This document shows positions 28,906-37,347 of a stretch of DNA of 64,000 bases, piece after piece. A model generated the notes under the pieces. The model made no database searches and was not told the DNA's origin. It saw only the letters and a list, made by a program, of their open reading frames with translations. The translations under genes and the position numbers were made by a program. Every line of letters begins with the position of its first letter. The first letter of the stretch is position 1. Source of the stretch: Kerstersia sp052103615 (GTDB taxonomy: Bacteria > Pseudomonadota > Gammaproteobacteria > Burkholderiales > Burkholderiaceae_B); assembly GCF_052103615.1 (NCBI RefSeq), contig NZ_JBQEKA010000003.1, forward strand, positions 1 through 64,000. The letters run 5' to 3'.

Positions 28906-29838
28906 ATGAATTCATCTATAAGCGCTGGCCTGTTTCGCAAGATTCCATTGCCTGCATTGCGCATTTTCGAGGCGGCCGGACGCGCCCAATCCTTTGCCAC
29001 GGCTGCGCATGAACTCAGCCTGTCTCCCAGCGCCATCAGCCATGCCATACGCAAGCTGGAAACCGACACCGGTTTGACGCTGTTCGAGCGCAGCACGCGC
29101 GAAGTCCGCCTGACGCGGCACGGCGAATTGCTACTGGAACATATTCAGCGCGGGCTGGAAGAAATGCGCCGCGGCTTCGCGCTGATTGCTGCCGACGAGC
29201 CCAAGCCGCTGCGCCTGCACACGGCCCCCAGCTTCGCCACCCAGTGGCTAATGCCAAGGCTGGCGGATTTCGTCCGCGACCATCCCAATATCGACCTGCG
29301 GTTCTCGGCCAGCACCGACTATGCCGACTTTGAAACCGACGCTTTCGATCTGGATATCGTCTATGGCGAACCGCGCCCTTCGCCCCATGAAAAAATTCCG
29401 CTCGCGCTGGAAAGCCTGACCCCGCTATGCAGCCCGGCCCTGGCCGCCAGCATCCGCTCCCCCCAGGATCTGTACCACCAGACCTTGATTCAATGCGATG
29501 TGCAAATGCGCCAGTGGAAAGGCTGGTTCGAAGCCAACAACCTGCTGCCTCCCACGCACTACGGGCTGCGCTTCGACCGCAGCTCCATGGCGATTGCGGC
29601 AGCCGCAGATGGCCTGGGCGTTGTGCTGGAATCTACCTTGCTGGCCGAGCGGGAATTGCAATCCGGGCGTTTGCTTGCCCCGCTGCGCCACAACTCCCGG
29701 GAAATCCGCTACATCGGCCACTATCTGGTCCATCCGCGCCGCCTGCGGCCGCATGATGCCTTTGAAGTCTTCAAGCATTGGCTGCTGAGCGCCCTGGGCC
29801 CCGCTGATGGCCAAGCCAGCGGGCCCCACCCGCCCTGA
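28906..29838 (+). CDS. LysR-family regulator, GcvA-like
   Basis: The 310-residue protein has an N-terminal winged HTH (PLPALRIFEAAGRAQSFATAA, then LSPSAISHAIRKLE) and a periplasmic-binding-like effector domain. The order of motifs resembles GcvA, including LRLHTAPSFATQWLMPRL. AAGGA precedes the ATG at 28906 by eight bases, which decides this start over an upstream in-frame ATG. Being divergent from the split-transketolase operon, it is the probable regulator of that operon. The intergenic stretch carries a short dyad, TCAC-N9-GTGA. Confidence 0.88.
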   Translation: MNSSISAGLFRKIPLPALRIFEAAGRAQSFATAAHELSLSPSAISHAIRKLETDTGLTLFERSTREVRLTRHGELLLEHIQRGLEEMRRGFALIAADEPKPLRLHTAPSFATQWLMPRLADFVRDHPNIDLRFSASTDYADFETDAFDLDIVYGEPRPSPHEKIPLALESLTPLCSPALAASIRSPQDLYHQTLIQCDVQMRQWKGWFEANNLLPPTHYGLRFDRSSMAIAAAADGLGVVLESTLLAERELQSGRLLAPLRHNSREIRYIGHYLVHPRRLRPHDAFEVFKHWLLSALGPADGQASGPHPP

Positions 29839-29895
29839 TGCAAACAGGCCCGTCAGCACATGGCTGGCGGGCCTGCCGGAGTCTCTCTGGCAAAC

Positions 29896-30633
29896 TCAAT
29901 GCGCCAGGATTTTGTGCAGGAAATCCTTGGTGCGCGGCTGACGGGCTTCCGGGTCGCCGAAGAATTCATCGGTCGGGCAATCTTCCAGGATCTTGCCGCC
30001 GACATCCATGAAAATAACCCGGCTGCTGACCTTGCGGGCAAAACCCATTTCATGGGTCACGCACATCATGGTCATGCCATCGTGCGCCAATCCGACCATG
30101 ACATCGAGCACTTCACCCACCATTTCCGGGTCCAGCGCGGAGGTCGGCTCATCGAACAACATGACGATGGGGTCCATGCTCAGCGCCCGCGCAATGGCCA
30201 CACGCTGCTGCTGGCCACCCGACAATTGCCCCGGGTACTTGTTCTTGTGCGCAAGCAGGCCCACACGATCCAGATACTTCAGACCATGTTCGTGCGCTTC
30301 GTCCTTGCTGCGCCCCAGTACCTTCATCTGCGCGACGGTCAGGTTTTCAGTGACTGACAGATGGGGAAACAGCTCAAAATGCTGGAACACCATACCGACC
30401 CGGCTGCGCAATTTGGGCAGATTGGTCTTGCGGTCATGAACCGGCGTGCCGTCAACCCAGATTTCTCCCTGCTGAAACGGCTCCAGCGCATTGATGGTTT
30501 TAATCAAGGTGGACTTGCCGGAACCGGACGGCCCCGCCACCACCACGACTTCCCCTTTTTCGATGTTCGTTGAACAATCGGTCAGCACCTGGATGTCGCC
30601 ATACCATTTCGAGACATTCTTCATTTCAATCAT
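29896..30633 (-). CDS. gltL: Glutamate/aspartate-type ABC transporter ATPase
   Basis: The 245-residue ATPase of a polar amino-acid importer has Walker A GPSGSGKS at about 34-41, the signature LSGGQQQR near 142, Walker B MLFDEPTSALDPE and the switch His in CVTHEMGFAR. It is the last gene of gltIJKL, 18 bases after gltK. The symbol rests on resemblance of the whole operon to GltIJKL; specificity is not proven. Confidence 0.9.
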   Translation of the reverse strand: MIEMKNVSKWYGDIQVLTDCSTNIEKGEVVVVAGPSGSGKSTLIKTINALEPFQQGEIWVDGTPVHDRKTNLPKLRSRVGMVFQHFELFPHLSVTENLTVAQMKVLGRSKDEAHEHGLKYLDRVGLLAHKNKYPGQLSGGQQQRVAIARALSMDPIVMLFDEPTSALDPEMVGEVLDVMVGLAHDGMTMMCVTHEMGFARKVSSRVIFMDVGGKILEDCPTDEFFGDPEARQPRTKDFLHKILAH

Positions 30634-30651
30634 CTTGTGCTTCCCTTCTGA

Positions 30652-31317
30652 CTAACGAATGATGGCGATCTTGCGATGCAGTTGCTTGACGAGCCAAGAC
30701 AATGCATAGCAGATGATGAAGTAGGCGACAGCCGCGGCAATATAGGCTTCGATGGGCCGGCCGAAGTTCTTGCCCGCGGTCTCGAAGCCCTTGAGCATGT
30801 CATAGGCGCCAATGGCATAGACCAGCGACGTATCCTGGAACAGGATGATGGTTTGCGTCAGCAAGACCGGTAGCATATTGCGCAAGGCCTGCGGCAGCAC
30901 CACGATGCGGATGTTCTGGCCGTACGTCATGCCCAAGGCCTGCCCGGCATGCACCTGGCCGCGGGGAATGGCCTGAATGCCCGCCCGCATGATTTCGCTG
31001 AAGTAGGCGGCCTCGAAAGCCACGAAAGTCACCACGGCCGATGTGCCCGCGCCCACCGGAAAACCGACAATCAGCGGCACCAGCAGGAAGAACCACAAAA
31101 TGACCATCACCAGCGGGATGCTGCGCATGCCGTTGACATAGATGGCGGCCGGCAGAACCAGCCAGCGCCGGCCCGACAGGCGCATCAGCGCCAGCATGGT
31201 GCCCAGCGCAATGCCGCCCAGCGTGGCAACGACCGTCAGCCATACGCTGAAGTAAAAGCCCTTGAGCACATAATCGCTGATCAGCGCCCAGTTATAAAAA
31301 CCGAAATCGAGATTCAT
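30652..31317 (-). CDS. gltK: Amino-acid ABC transporter permease
   Basis: The 221-residue integral membrane protein of the HisMQ family has about five helices and the cytoplasmic EAA loop (EIMRAGIQAIPRGQVHAGQALGMT), which docks onto the ATPase. It begins two bases after the end of gltJ, so the two permeases are translated together and presumably form a heterodimer. Confidence 0.9.
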   Translation of the reverse strand: MNLDFGFYNWALISDYVLKGFYFSVWLTVVATLGGIALGTMLALMRLSGRRWLVLPAAIYVNGMRSIPLVMVILWFFLLVPLIVGFPVGAGTSAVVTFVAFEAAYFSEIMRAGIQAIPRGQVHAGQALGMTYGQNIRIVVLPQALRNMLPVLLTQTIILFQDTSLVYAIGAYDMLKGFETAGKNFGRPIEAYIAAAVAYFIICYALSWLVKQLHRKIAIIR

Positions 31318-31319
31318 GC

Positions 31320-32078
31320 TCAGTGCCCTCCCTGATTGCCGCCGCTGGCGATAAAGCCCGGGATGGTCAGGCGCGTCTCAATAAAGGTCATGACGCGATT
31401 GATGGCGAAGGCCGTGATGATGTAGAGCAGCGTCACGCCCAGGTAGATTTCAACCCCGCGGGAAGTTTCTTCCTGTGCCTGCATGGCGAACATGGTCAGC
31501 TCGGCAATCGACACCGCGAAGGCGACCGACGAGTTCTTGACGATATTCATGGATTCGCTGGTGAGCGGCGGAATGATGATCCGGAACGCCAGCGGCAACA
31601 GCACATAGCGGTAAGACTGGAACGTTGTGAAGCCCAGCGCCATGCCCGCGTAACGCTGGCCGCGCGGCAAGGACTGGATCCCGGCGCGCACCTGTTCGGC
31701 GATACGCGCGGAAGTAAAGACGCCCAACGCACAGACCACCAGGGTAAAGCCGGAGACGTGGCGCATGGCAGGGATCAGCGACGGCACTACGTGGTACCAG
31801 AGGAAGATTTGCACCAGCAGGGGGATATTGCGGAACAGCTCCACCCAGGCATTGCCCAGCCGCGCCCACACCCGGCTATTGGGCAGCGTGCGTATCGTGC
31901 CGACCAGAAACCCCAGCGCCAGCGACAAGACCAGCGCCGACAGGGAGACCGAAATCGTCCAGCCCCAGGCCGACAGCATCCAGTCCAGGTAGGTGACGTC
32001 CCCTCCCTTGCCAAAACAACCTTCGACCACCCGCTGGTCCAGATTGTCCTGGCAGAAAATCTGCCAATCCCAACTCAT
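31320..32078 (-). CDS. gltJ: Amino-acid ABC transporter permease
   Basis: The 252-residue HisMQ-type permease starts with the GltJ-like MSWDWQIFCQDN and carries an EAA loop (EQVRAGIQSLPRGQRYAGMALGF). The ATG at 32078 was chosen because the extra 11 residues upstream are not helix-like and a purine-rich site precedes this ATG. A terminator-like hairpin separates it from gltI. Confidence 0.9.
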   Translation of the reverse strand: MSWDWQIFCQDNLDQRVVEGCFGKGGDVTYLDWMLSAWGWTISVSLSALVLSLALGFLVGTIRTLPNSRVWARLGNAWVELFRNIPLLVQIFLWYHVVPSLIPAMRHVSGFTLVVCALGVFTSARIAEQVRAGIQSLPRGQRYAGMALGFTTFQSYRYVLLPLAFRIIIPPLTSESMNIVKNSSVAFAVSIAELTMFAMQAQEETSRGVEIYLGVTLLYIITAFAINRVMTFIETRLTIPGFIASGGNQGGH

Positions 32079-32148
32079 ACTGCCCCCTTTGCAACCTTGG
32101 TTGCCCGCCACCAGGAGAAAACGCCGGCCCGGGCCTGGGAAATTGCAG

Positions 32149-32184
32149 AAAAAAGGCGCCCCTCAGTGCTACTGCAGGGGCGCC
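32149..32184 (-). terminator. Intercistronic terminator between gltI and gltJ
   Basis: On the minus strand, GGCGCCCCT pairs perfectly with AGGGGCGCC across a 12-base loop and is followed by six Ts. It lies about 50 bases after the gltI stop and 70 bases before gltJ. Partial termination here would leave more binding-protein mRNA than permease mRNA, as is common in ABC operons. Confidence 0.8.
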
Positions 32185-32233
32185 TGGACTTCAGAAAGAT
32201 CAACGCATGATGCTAACTACATAACCGCCGGGA

Positions 32234-33133
32234 TTACTGGATGACGTAATCTTCCATGGGCTTGTCGTTCGGGTGTTCCCAAGCCTGCTTGGTGGCTTCG
32301 GACAGAGGCAGGCCCACGACGGCGCCAGCAGGCGGCGTGGGTTTCAGGAACCACTTATCCCACAGCGCGGCCAGGGTCCCGTCGGCAATCTGGCGGTCGA
32401 TACTCTTGTTGATGGCGGCCTTGAAAGCCTCATCATCCTTGCGCAGCATGCAGGCAATCGGCTCGACCGACAGCACTTCGCCGACGATCTTGTAATCCGC
32501 CGGGCTGCGCGACTTGGAAATATTCGCCGCCAGAATGGAACCATCCATCACGAACACATCGGCGCGGCCGGTTTCCAGCAGCAGGAAGCTGTCGGCGTGA
32601 TCCTTGCCCATGACTTCCTTGAAGTCTATGCCTTCGGCGCGCTTGTTACGGCGCAGCGTCTGCACAGACGTCGTGCCGGTCGTCACGGCAACATTCTTGC
32701 CATTGAGGTCGGCGACGGAATTGATGCCGGAATCCGCCTTGGTGGCCATACGGACTTCTTCCACATAGGTGGTGTGGGCAAAGTCCACGTCCTTCTGACG
32801 GGCGCGATTATTGGTGGTGGAGCCGCATTCGAAATCAACGCTGCCGTTCTGGATCAGCGGAATGCGGTTCTGCGAAGTGATGGGCTGATATTTGATTTCG
32901 ATTTTCTCAAGCCCAAGATCCTTGCGCAGATCGTCAATGACGTTTTCAGCCATTTCCGTGTGGAAACCGACGTACTTGCCGTTACCCAGGGTGTAGCCCA
33001 GCCCGGAAGATTCACGCACGCCCAGCGTCACGGCGCCGCTATCGCGAATCTTGGCCAGCGTGTCGCTTGCCTGTGCCATACCGCTACCTGCGGCCAGTGC
33101 GAAAATCGCTGCGGCCAGAATATGCTTTTTCAT
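32234..33133 (-). CDS. gltI: Glutamate/aspartate-type periplasmic binding protein
   Basis: The 299-residue solute-binding protein has a cleavable signal peptide (MKKHILAAAIFALAAGSGMA) and a family 3 SBP fold. Features include GAVTLGVRESSGLGY near the mature N-terminus, the VDFECGSTTNN segment typical of GltI and the NVAVTTGTTS hinge region. AAGGAGA sits just before the ATG at 33133. It captures a dicarboxylic amino acid for GltJKL. Transcription probably begins here. Confidence 0.92.
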   Translation of the reverse strand: MKKHILAAAIFALAAGSGMAQASDTLAKIRDSGAVTLGVRESSGLGYTLGNGKYVGFHTEMAENVIDDLRKDLGLEKIEIKYQPITSQNRIPLIQNGSVDFECGSTTNNRARQKDVDFAHTTYVEEVRMATKADSGINSVADLNGKNVAVTTGTTSVQTLRRNKRAEGIDFKEVMGKDHADSFLLLETGRADVFVMDGSILAANISKSRSPADYKIVGEVLSVEPIACMLRKDDEAFKAAINKSIDRQIADGTLAALWDKWFLKPTPPAGAVVGLPLSEATKQAWEHPNDKPMEDYVIQ

Positions 33134-33350
33134 ACCATCTCCTTGAAACAAAACTGCATCAACTGACGGATATAGACATATGGGTACAGCTCGGAATGCC
33201 TGCTTATCCATTCTAGCAACATTGTTAAGGAGAACCGGCACTATTTCCCACCCAGGAAAATACTAAGACTGCGTTTTTCTCACAATTCTTATCCTTTGGC
33301 TGCGCCGGAATAGCCCTTGCGCGAAGCATTCCGGCCTGCAAGCCAGGACT

Positions 33351-33375
33351 GGCGCCTCAGCCTGCGGCAGGCGCC
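33351..33375 (-). terminator. Hairpin after the MetA-pathway protein gene
   Basis: GGCGCCT pairs with AGGCGCC across 11 bases immediately downstream of the minus-strand gene ending at 33385. A second dyad, CCGGAAT/ATTCCGG, follows at 33305-33334. Neither has a T tract. Confidence 0.35.
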
Positions 33376-33384
33376 CCGCCGGCA

Positions 33385-34296
33385 TCAGAATACAAAGACC
33401 GTCCGCGCCTGCACGGCCCGCAGCGGGCTGCCATTGCGCACATGGACATCTTCGGCATACTGCAACTGCAACTGGAAGCTGTCCGTGAATTGATGCGCCC
33501 AGGTAAGCATCAGATTGGTATCGTTCTTGGAACCCAGCACCTTGTCGCCATACAGCGTTTCACGCGACCCCCAGCTCTGGCGCACGGTAAAGGCCAGCCG
33601 GGTCTGTTCCGACCAGTGGTAGCTCACATGCGCAAAAGCGCGCGCCATGGGCCGGCGGTGCGTATCGGCCGCGCCGTCATGGGTATAGGCTTCAAGCTGC
33701 CCGATGAGATCCAGCGACCAGCGCCCGCCCAAAGGGGTCAGGTAGGCAGCCTCAAGATCGAGCGCATAGCGGTCTTCGCTGATGGCAAAGCCATCCTTGC
33801 GATGCGACCCCGTCGGCAGCGTCAGATAAGCCGCCCATGCCGCGTAGCGGCCGGCTTCGGTGTCTTCCAGCATCCAGTAAGTGGTGCCCAGTTGCAGGTT
33901 GCCCAGGCCGCGCTCGCGGTCATCCATGGAGCGGACGCGCTGGCGCGCATAAGGCAGGATGACCTCGACATCCATGGTCTTGCCGCCAACGCTCATATAG
34001 TGCATCAGGCGCGCCACGCCAATATCCAGCCGCAATCCCAGCCCATCCTCGACCTTGTGGCCGCTGGCATAAACCTTGTCGGATTTCATGTGCTGCGCAT
34101 ACAGCGCAAATACGGTGGCGCCGGCCGGGGCAGGCATATAGTCGCCCGGATCCGGCGTGCCGGCGGCCTGGGCCGCCGGCACAGCCAGCCCGGCCAGCCC
34201 GGCAGCCGCCATGCTCAACACGGCACGCGCCAGGCGCCCGCGGAAGAACGGCGGCAGGCCAGGGCGGGCGGGGGCAGAAACATTGTGGTCAGTCAT
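33385..34296 (-). CDS. Outer-membrane protein of the MetA-pathway of phenol degradation family
   Basis: The 303-residue protein has an N-terminal signal region (helix ending LAVPAAQA at about residue 44). The rest alternates hydrophobic and polar residues as in a beta-barrel, ending with Phe (TVFVF), typical of outer-membrane proteins. Segments such as GDYMPAPAGATVFALYAQHM and TLPTGSHRKDG match the family found near aromatic catabolic genes. The ATG at 34296 follows GGAG. It is divergent from the FeaR-like gene and may pass a hydrophobic substrate across the outer membrane. Function is inferred from family and context. Confidence 0.7.
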   Translation of the reverse strand: MTDHNVSAPARPGLPPFFRGRLARAVLSMAAAGLAGLAVPAAQAAGTPDPGDYMPAPAGATVFALYAQHMKSDKVYASGHKVEDGLGLRLDIGVARLMHYMSVGGKTMDVEVILPYARQRVRSMDDRERGLGNLQLGTTYWMLEDTEAGRYAAWAAYLTLPTGSHRKDGFAISEDRYALDLEAAYLTPLGGRWSLDLIGQLEAYTHDGAADTHRRPMARAFAHVSYHWSEQTRLAFTVRQSWGSRETLYGDKVLGSKNDTNLMLTWAHQFTDSFQLQLQYAEDVHVRNGSPLRAVQARTVFVF

Positions 34297-34629
34297 GATG
34301 CGGGGCTCCTTTTTTTTCGTTGTTGTGTCGTGAAGAGCGCCAGGCAAAAGGGCGGCTCGCACCTATTCATTAACCTCTAAATTTCGTTTTTCGGTATATA
34401 ACGACCGTGCCACGTTCCTGCTCCCCCGTGACACGCCTGGCCTTCCCCCTGGCCGCACCCGGGTTAACCCGCACGCAGATTCTTGGGTTAACCCTAAATG
34501 AATCCCCCCGCGCTTCATGGTTTGATTGCAGCACTCCATTTGCCGCCTGGCCCTGCTTGGCCAGCGGCCTGATCACACCGACTGCGGCCTCAGGACCTTC
34601 CGCGACCGCAAGCAAAGGCTTGGACAGGC
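34297..34629. other. Divergent regulatory region between the MetA-type and feaR-like genes
   Basis: These 333 bases separate divergent genes. The left part is AT-rich around 34365-34400, with a GGTATATAACG stretch that could hold promoters. The centre carries the paired palindromes described separately. No credible ORF is visible. Confidence 0.6.
34461..34494. promoter_or_regulatory. Paired GGGTTAACCC palindromes, putative operator
   Basis: The perfect 10-bp palindrome GGGTTAACCC occurs at 34461-34470 and again at 34485-34494. The centres are 24 bp apart, just over two helical turns. They lie between the divergent MetA-type gene and the feaR-like gene, a natural place for a shared regulator to bind. 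Confidence 0.6.
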
Positions 34630-35574
34630 ATGGCCGCTGCCAGACATTCCGTACCCGACCGGGCATTCGACGCCTGGATTACCGCCATCAACCAGACTTG
34701 CGGGCGCTTTCGCGCAGACCTGCACGCTGGCGGTTTCAGCGGCGGCCTGAAAGCCTATGAAAGCAGCGCCGTGCGGGCCAGCATGGTGGATGCCAGCGGC
34801 GGCACGCGCCTGTACCGCACGCCAGAAGAAGTCCAGGCGGACGACAGCAGCAAGTTCTTCGCCGTGCTGCAACTGCGCGGACACTGCGGCGTCGCGCAAA
34901 GCGATACGGAAACCGTGCTGTCGCCGGGCGACATGACCCTGGTCGATGGCGCGCACCCGTTCAGCGTGAAATACATGGCGAACTCCCGCCAGGTTTCACT
35001 GATCCTGCCGCGCCAGGCCATCGAACGGAACCTGCGCGCCATCCGCGTGCGCTGCGCCCAGCGGGTGCCAGCTTCCACCTCGGCGGCCGGCTTGGCGCGC
35101 CACCTGATCCTGGCTACTTTGCGCCAGACCCATCACGGCTTGAGCCGCACCGAGGGCGAAGCCGCCCTGGACGCCGTCGTGCATTTGCTGAGGCCCGCCC
35201 TGGGCCCTGCGGAAGAGCCGCGCCACCCTGGCGCTGACCGCCTGCAACAGGCGCTGGATTTCATCGACCGGCATATCGACGCCGATGCCCTCACCCCGGA
35301 AATGATTGCCCAAAGCATAGGGATTTCCGTGCGCGGACTCTATCGCCTGTTCGCCACCCAAGGGTTGGTCGTCGCCCAATACATCCGCAACCGGCGTCTG
35401 GATCTATGCGCCGACACCCTGCGCGGGGCCAACTGCCCGCAAAAGCTCGCTGCCGTGGGGTATGCCTGGGGCTTTACCGATTCCAGCCATTTTTCCACGG
35501 CCTTCAAGACACGCTTTGGCATGGCGCCGGGCGAATACCGGCGTCAGCACACTGGCAAATCTCTGGCTGGCTGA
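34630..35574 (+). CDS. feaR: AraC-family activator, FeaR-like
   Basis: The 314-residue protein has an N-terminal ligand domain of the AraC-binding-like type and a C-terminal double HTH. The first HTH is in LTPEMIAQSIGISVRGLYRLF and the second in LAAVGYAWGFTDSSHFSTAFKTRFG. E. coli FeaR activates feaB, and here a FeaB-like dehydrogenase gene follows on the same strand after about 180 bases, which supports the name. The inducer would be an aromatic amine or aldehyde by analogy; this is inference. Confidence 0.75.
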   Translation: MAAARHSVPDRAFDAWITAINQTCGRFRADLHAGGFSGGLKAYESSAVRASMVDASGGTRLYRTPEEVQADDSSKFFAVLQLRGHCGVAQSDTETVLSPGDMTLVDGAHPFSVKYMANSRQVSLILPRQAIERNLRAIRVRCAQRVPASTSAAGLARHLILATLRQTHHGLSRTEGEAALDAVVHLLRPALGPAEEPRHPGADRLQQALDFIDRHIDADALTPEMIAQSIGISVRGLYRLFATQGLVVAQYIRNRRLDLCADTLRGANCPQKLAAVGYAWGFTDSSHFSTAFKTRFGMAPGEYRRQHTGKSLAG

Positions 35575-35755
35575 GCCCTGCCGCCACCGCTATTTCCGCC
35601 CCCCTTCGGCCACGCCCGCCACTTACGCCCTGCTGGCAGCCTGACACATGAACTAGGCAGGCACAACAAATCCCCCCTGCGCCATTACTCCTAATATCGG
35701 TCTCATCGCACCGGCCCGTATCCGTGCGCACAATAAATTCATGGAGACAACGATC

Positions 35756-37240
35756 ATGGCGCAAGTCGAACTGCTGGCTGCCGTACAGGCATTCCTGGCC
35801 CGCCCGCACGGCAGCTTTATCGAAGGCAAGGCAATCGCGGCCAGCCGCACCCTGCCGGTCTATAACCCCGCTAGCGGCGAAACCATCGCCACTGCCGGCG
35901 ACAGCGATGCCGATACCGTGGACCAGGCCGTGCGCAGCGCCCACACGGCGCTGCGCGATGGCCGCTGGAGCGGCTTGCGCCCGGCCGACCGTGAACGCAT
36001 TCTGCTGGCCTTTACAGCGCTGGTGGAAGCCCACGCCGAAGAGCTGGCGCAGATCGAAACCCTTAACCAGGGCAAATCCATCAATCTGTCGCGCGCGCTG
36101 GACACCGGCGCCACCACGGAATTCATGCGCTATATGGCCGGCTGGGCTACCAAGCTGCACGGTGAATCGCTGGATCTCTCCATCGCCATGCCGCCAGGCA
36201 CACGCTACACCGGCTACACCCGGCGCGAACCGGTAGGCGTGGTGGCAGGCATCGTGCCCTGGAACTTTCCGCTGATGATCGCCGCGTGGAAAGTCATGCC
36301 CGCGCTGGCGGCTGGCTGCAGCGTCGTCATCAAGCCCTCGCCGGAAACGCCGCTGTCGGCCTTGCGCCTGGCAGAACTGGCGCTGGAGGCGGGCGTGCCG
36401 CCCGGCGTCTTCAATGTGGTGACCGGCGCCGGCGCAACCGGCCAGGCGCTGGTATCGCACCCGCTCATCGCCAAGGTGTCTTTCACCGGCTCCACCCAGA
36501 CCGGCAAGCTGGTCGGCCACGCCGCTGTGGAACACATGGCCCGCTTTACACTGGAACTGGGCGGCAAAAACCCGATGATGGTCTTTGCCGATGCCGACAT
36601 CGGCAAAGCCGTGCAAGGCGTGATGCTGGGCGGCCTGCTGAACCAGGGCCAGGTCTGCGCCGCCGCATCGCGCATCTATGTGCACAAGTCGCGCCATGAC
36701 GAGTTCGTCAATGCGCTGTCGGGCGCCGTATCTACCCTGACGCTAGGCCCGGGCATGGATCCCGGCGCGCAGGTCAATCCGGTGGTCTCGCGCCGCCAGC
36801 AGCAGGCCATCGAAAGCTACATCGAATCCGCCCGCCAGGAAGGCGCCACGCTTGCCGCCGGCGGCAAGCCCGTCGATGCGCCGGGATTCTTCGTGCAGCC
36901 CACGATTCTGTCTGGCGTGTCGCAAGAGATGAAGGTGGCACGCGAGGAAATCTTCGGGCCAGTGCTCTCCGTGCTGACCTTCGAAAGCGACGAAGAAGCC
37001 GTGCAACTCGCCAACGACAGCCACTACGGCCTGGGCGCCAGCCTCTGGACCAGCGACATCAGCCGCGCCATGAACCTGATCCCGCGCATCGAGGCCGGCA
37101 CGGTCTGGGTCAACACCCATGTGTTGCTGGATCCGAGCATGCCCTTCGGCGGCTACAAGCAATCCGGCATCGGCCGCGAATTCGGGCGCCATGCGGTCGA
37201 AGGCTGCACCGAAATCAAGTCCGTCTGCATCGCGCACTGA
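35756..37240 (+). CDS. feaB: Phenylacetaldehyde dehydrogenase-like aldehyde dehydrogenase
   Basis: The 494-residue NAD-dependent enzyme has the ALDH motifs in order: PWNFP oxyanion Asn, KPSPETPLSA cofactor lysine, FTGSTQTGK, general-base Glu in LELGGKNP and catalytic Cys in NQGQVCAAAS. Many blocks match FeaB, such as EPVGVVAGIVPWNFPLMI and GTVWVNTH. FeaB oxidises phenylacetaldehyde to phenylacetate. The ATG at 35756 has GGAG nine bases upstream, so it is preferred to the in-frame ATG at 35741. No amine oxidase gene is adjacent, so the aldehyde source is unknown. Confidence 0.85.
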   Translation: MAQVELLAAVQAFLARPHGSFIEGKAIAASRTLPVYNPASGETIATAGDSDADTVDQAVRSAHTALRDGRWSGLRPADRERILLAFTALVEAHAEELAQIETLNQGKSINLSRALDTGATTEFMRYMAGWATKLHGESLDLSIAMPPGTRYTGYTRREPVGVVAGIVPWNFPLMIAAWKVMPALAAGCSVVIKPSPETPLSALRLAELALEAGVPPGVFNVVTGAGATGQALVSHPLIAKVSFTGSTQTGKLVGHAAVEHMARFTLELGGKNPMMVFADADIGKAVQGVMLGGLLNQGQVCAAASRIYVHKSRHDEFVNALSGAVSTLTLGPGMDPGAQVNPVVSRRQQQAIESYIESARQEGATLAAGGKPVDAPGFFVQPTILSGVSQEMKVAREEIFGPVLSVLTFESDEEAVQLANDSHYGLGASLWTSDISRAMNLIPRIEAGTVWVNTHVLLDPSMPFGGYKQSGIGREFGRHAVEGCTEIKSVCIAH

Positions 37241-37299
37241 AATTTGCCCGGCCTGTCTGGCGCGCGCCCCCATCCCCTCCAGGGATCTCCGTGAACTTC

Positions 37300-37339
37300 G
37301 CCCCCGCAGCCGCTTACCCGGCCCAGGGGGCATTTTTTT
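37300..37339 (+). terminator. Possible terminator after feaB
   Basis: GCCCCC pairs with GGGGGC over a 20-base loop, followed by A and seven Ts, 60 bases downstream of the feaB stop. The long loop lowers confidence, but the T tract is clear. Confidence 0.45.
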
Positions 37340-37347
37340 GACGGCGC

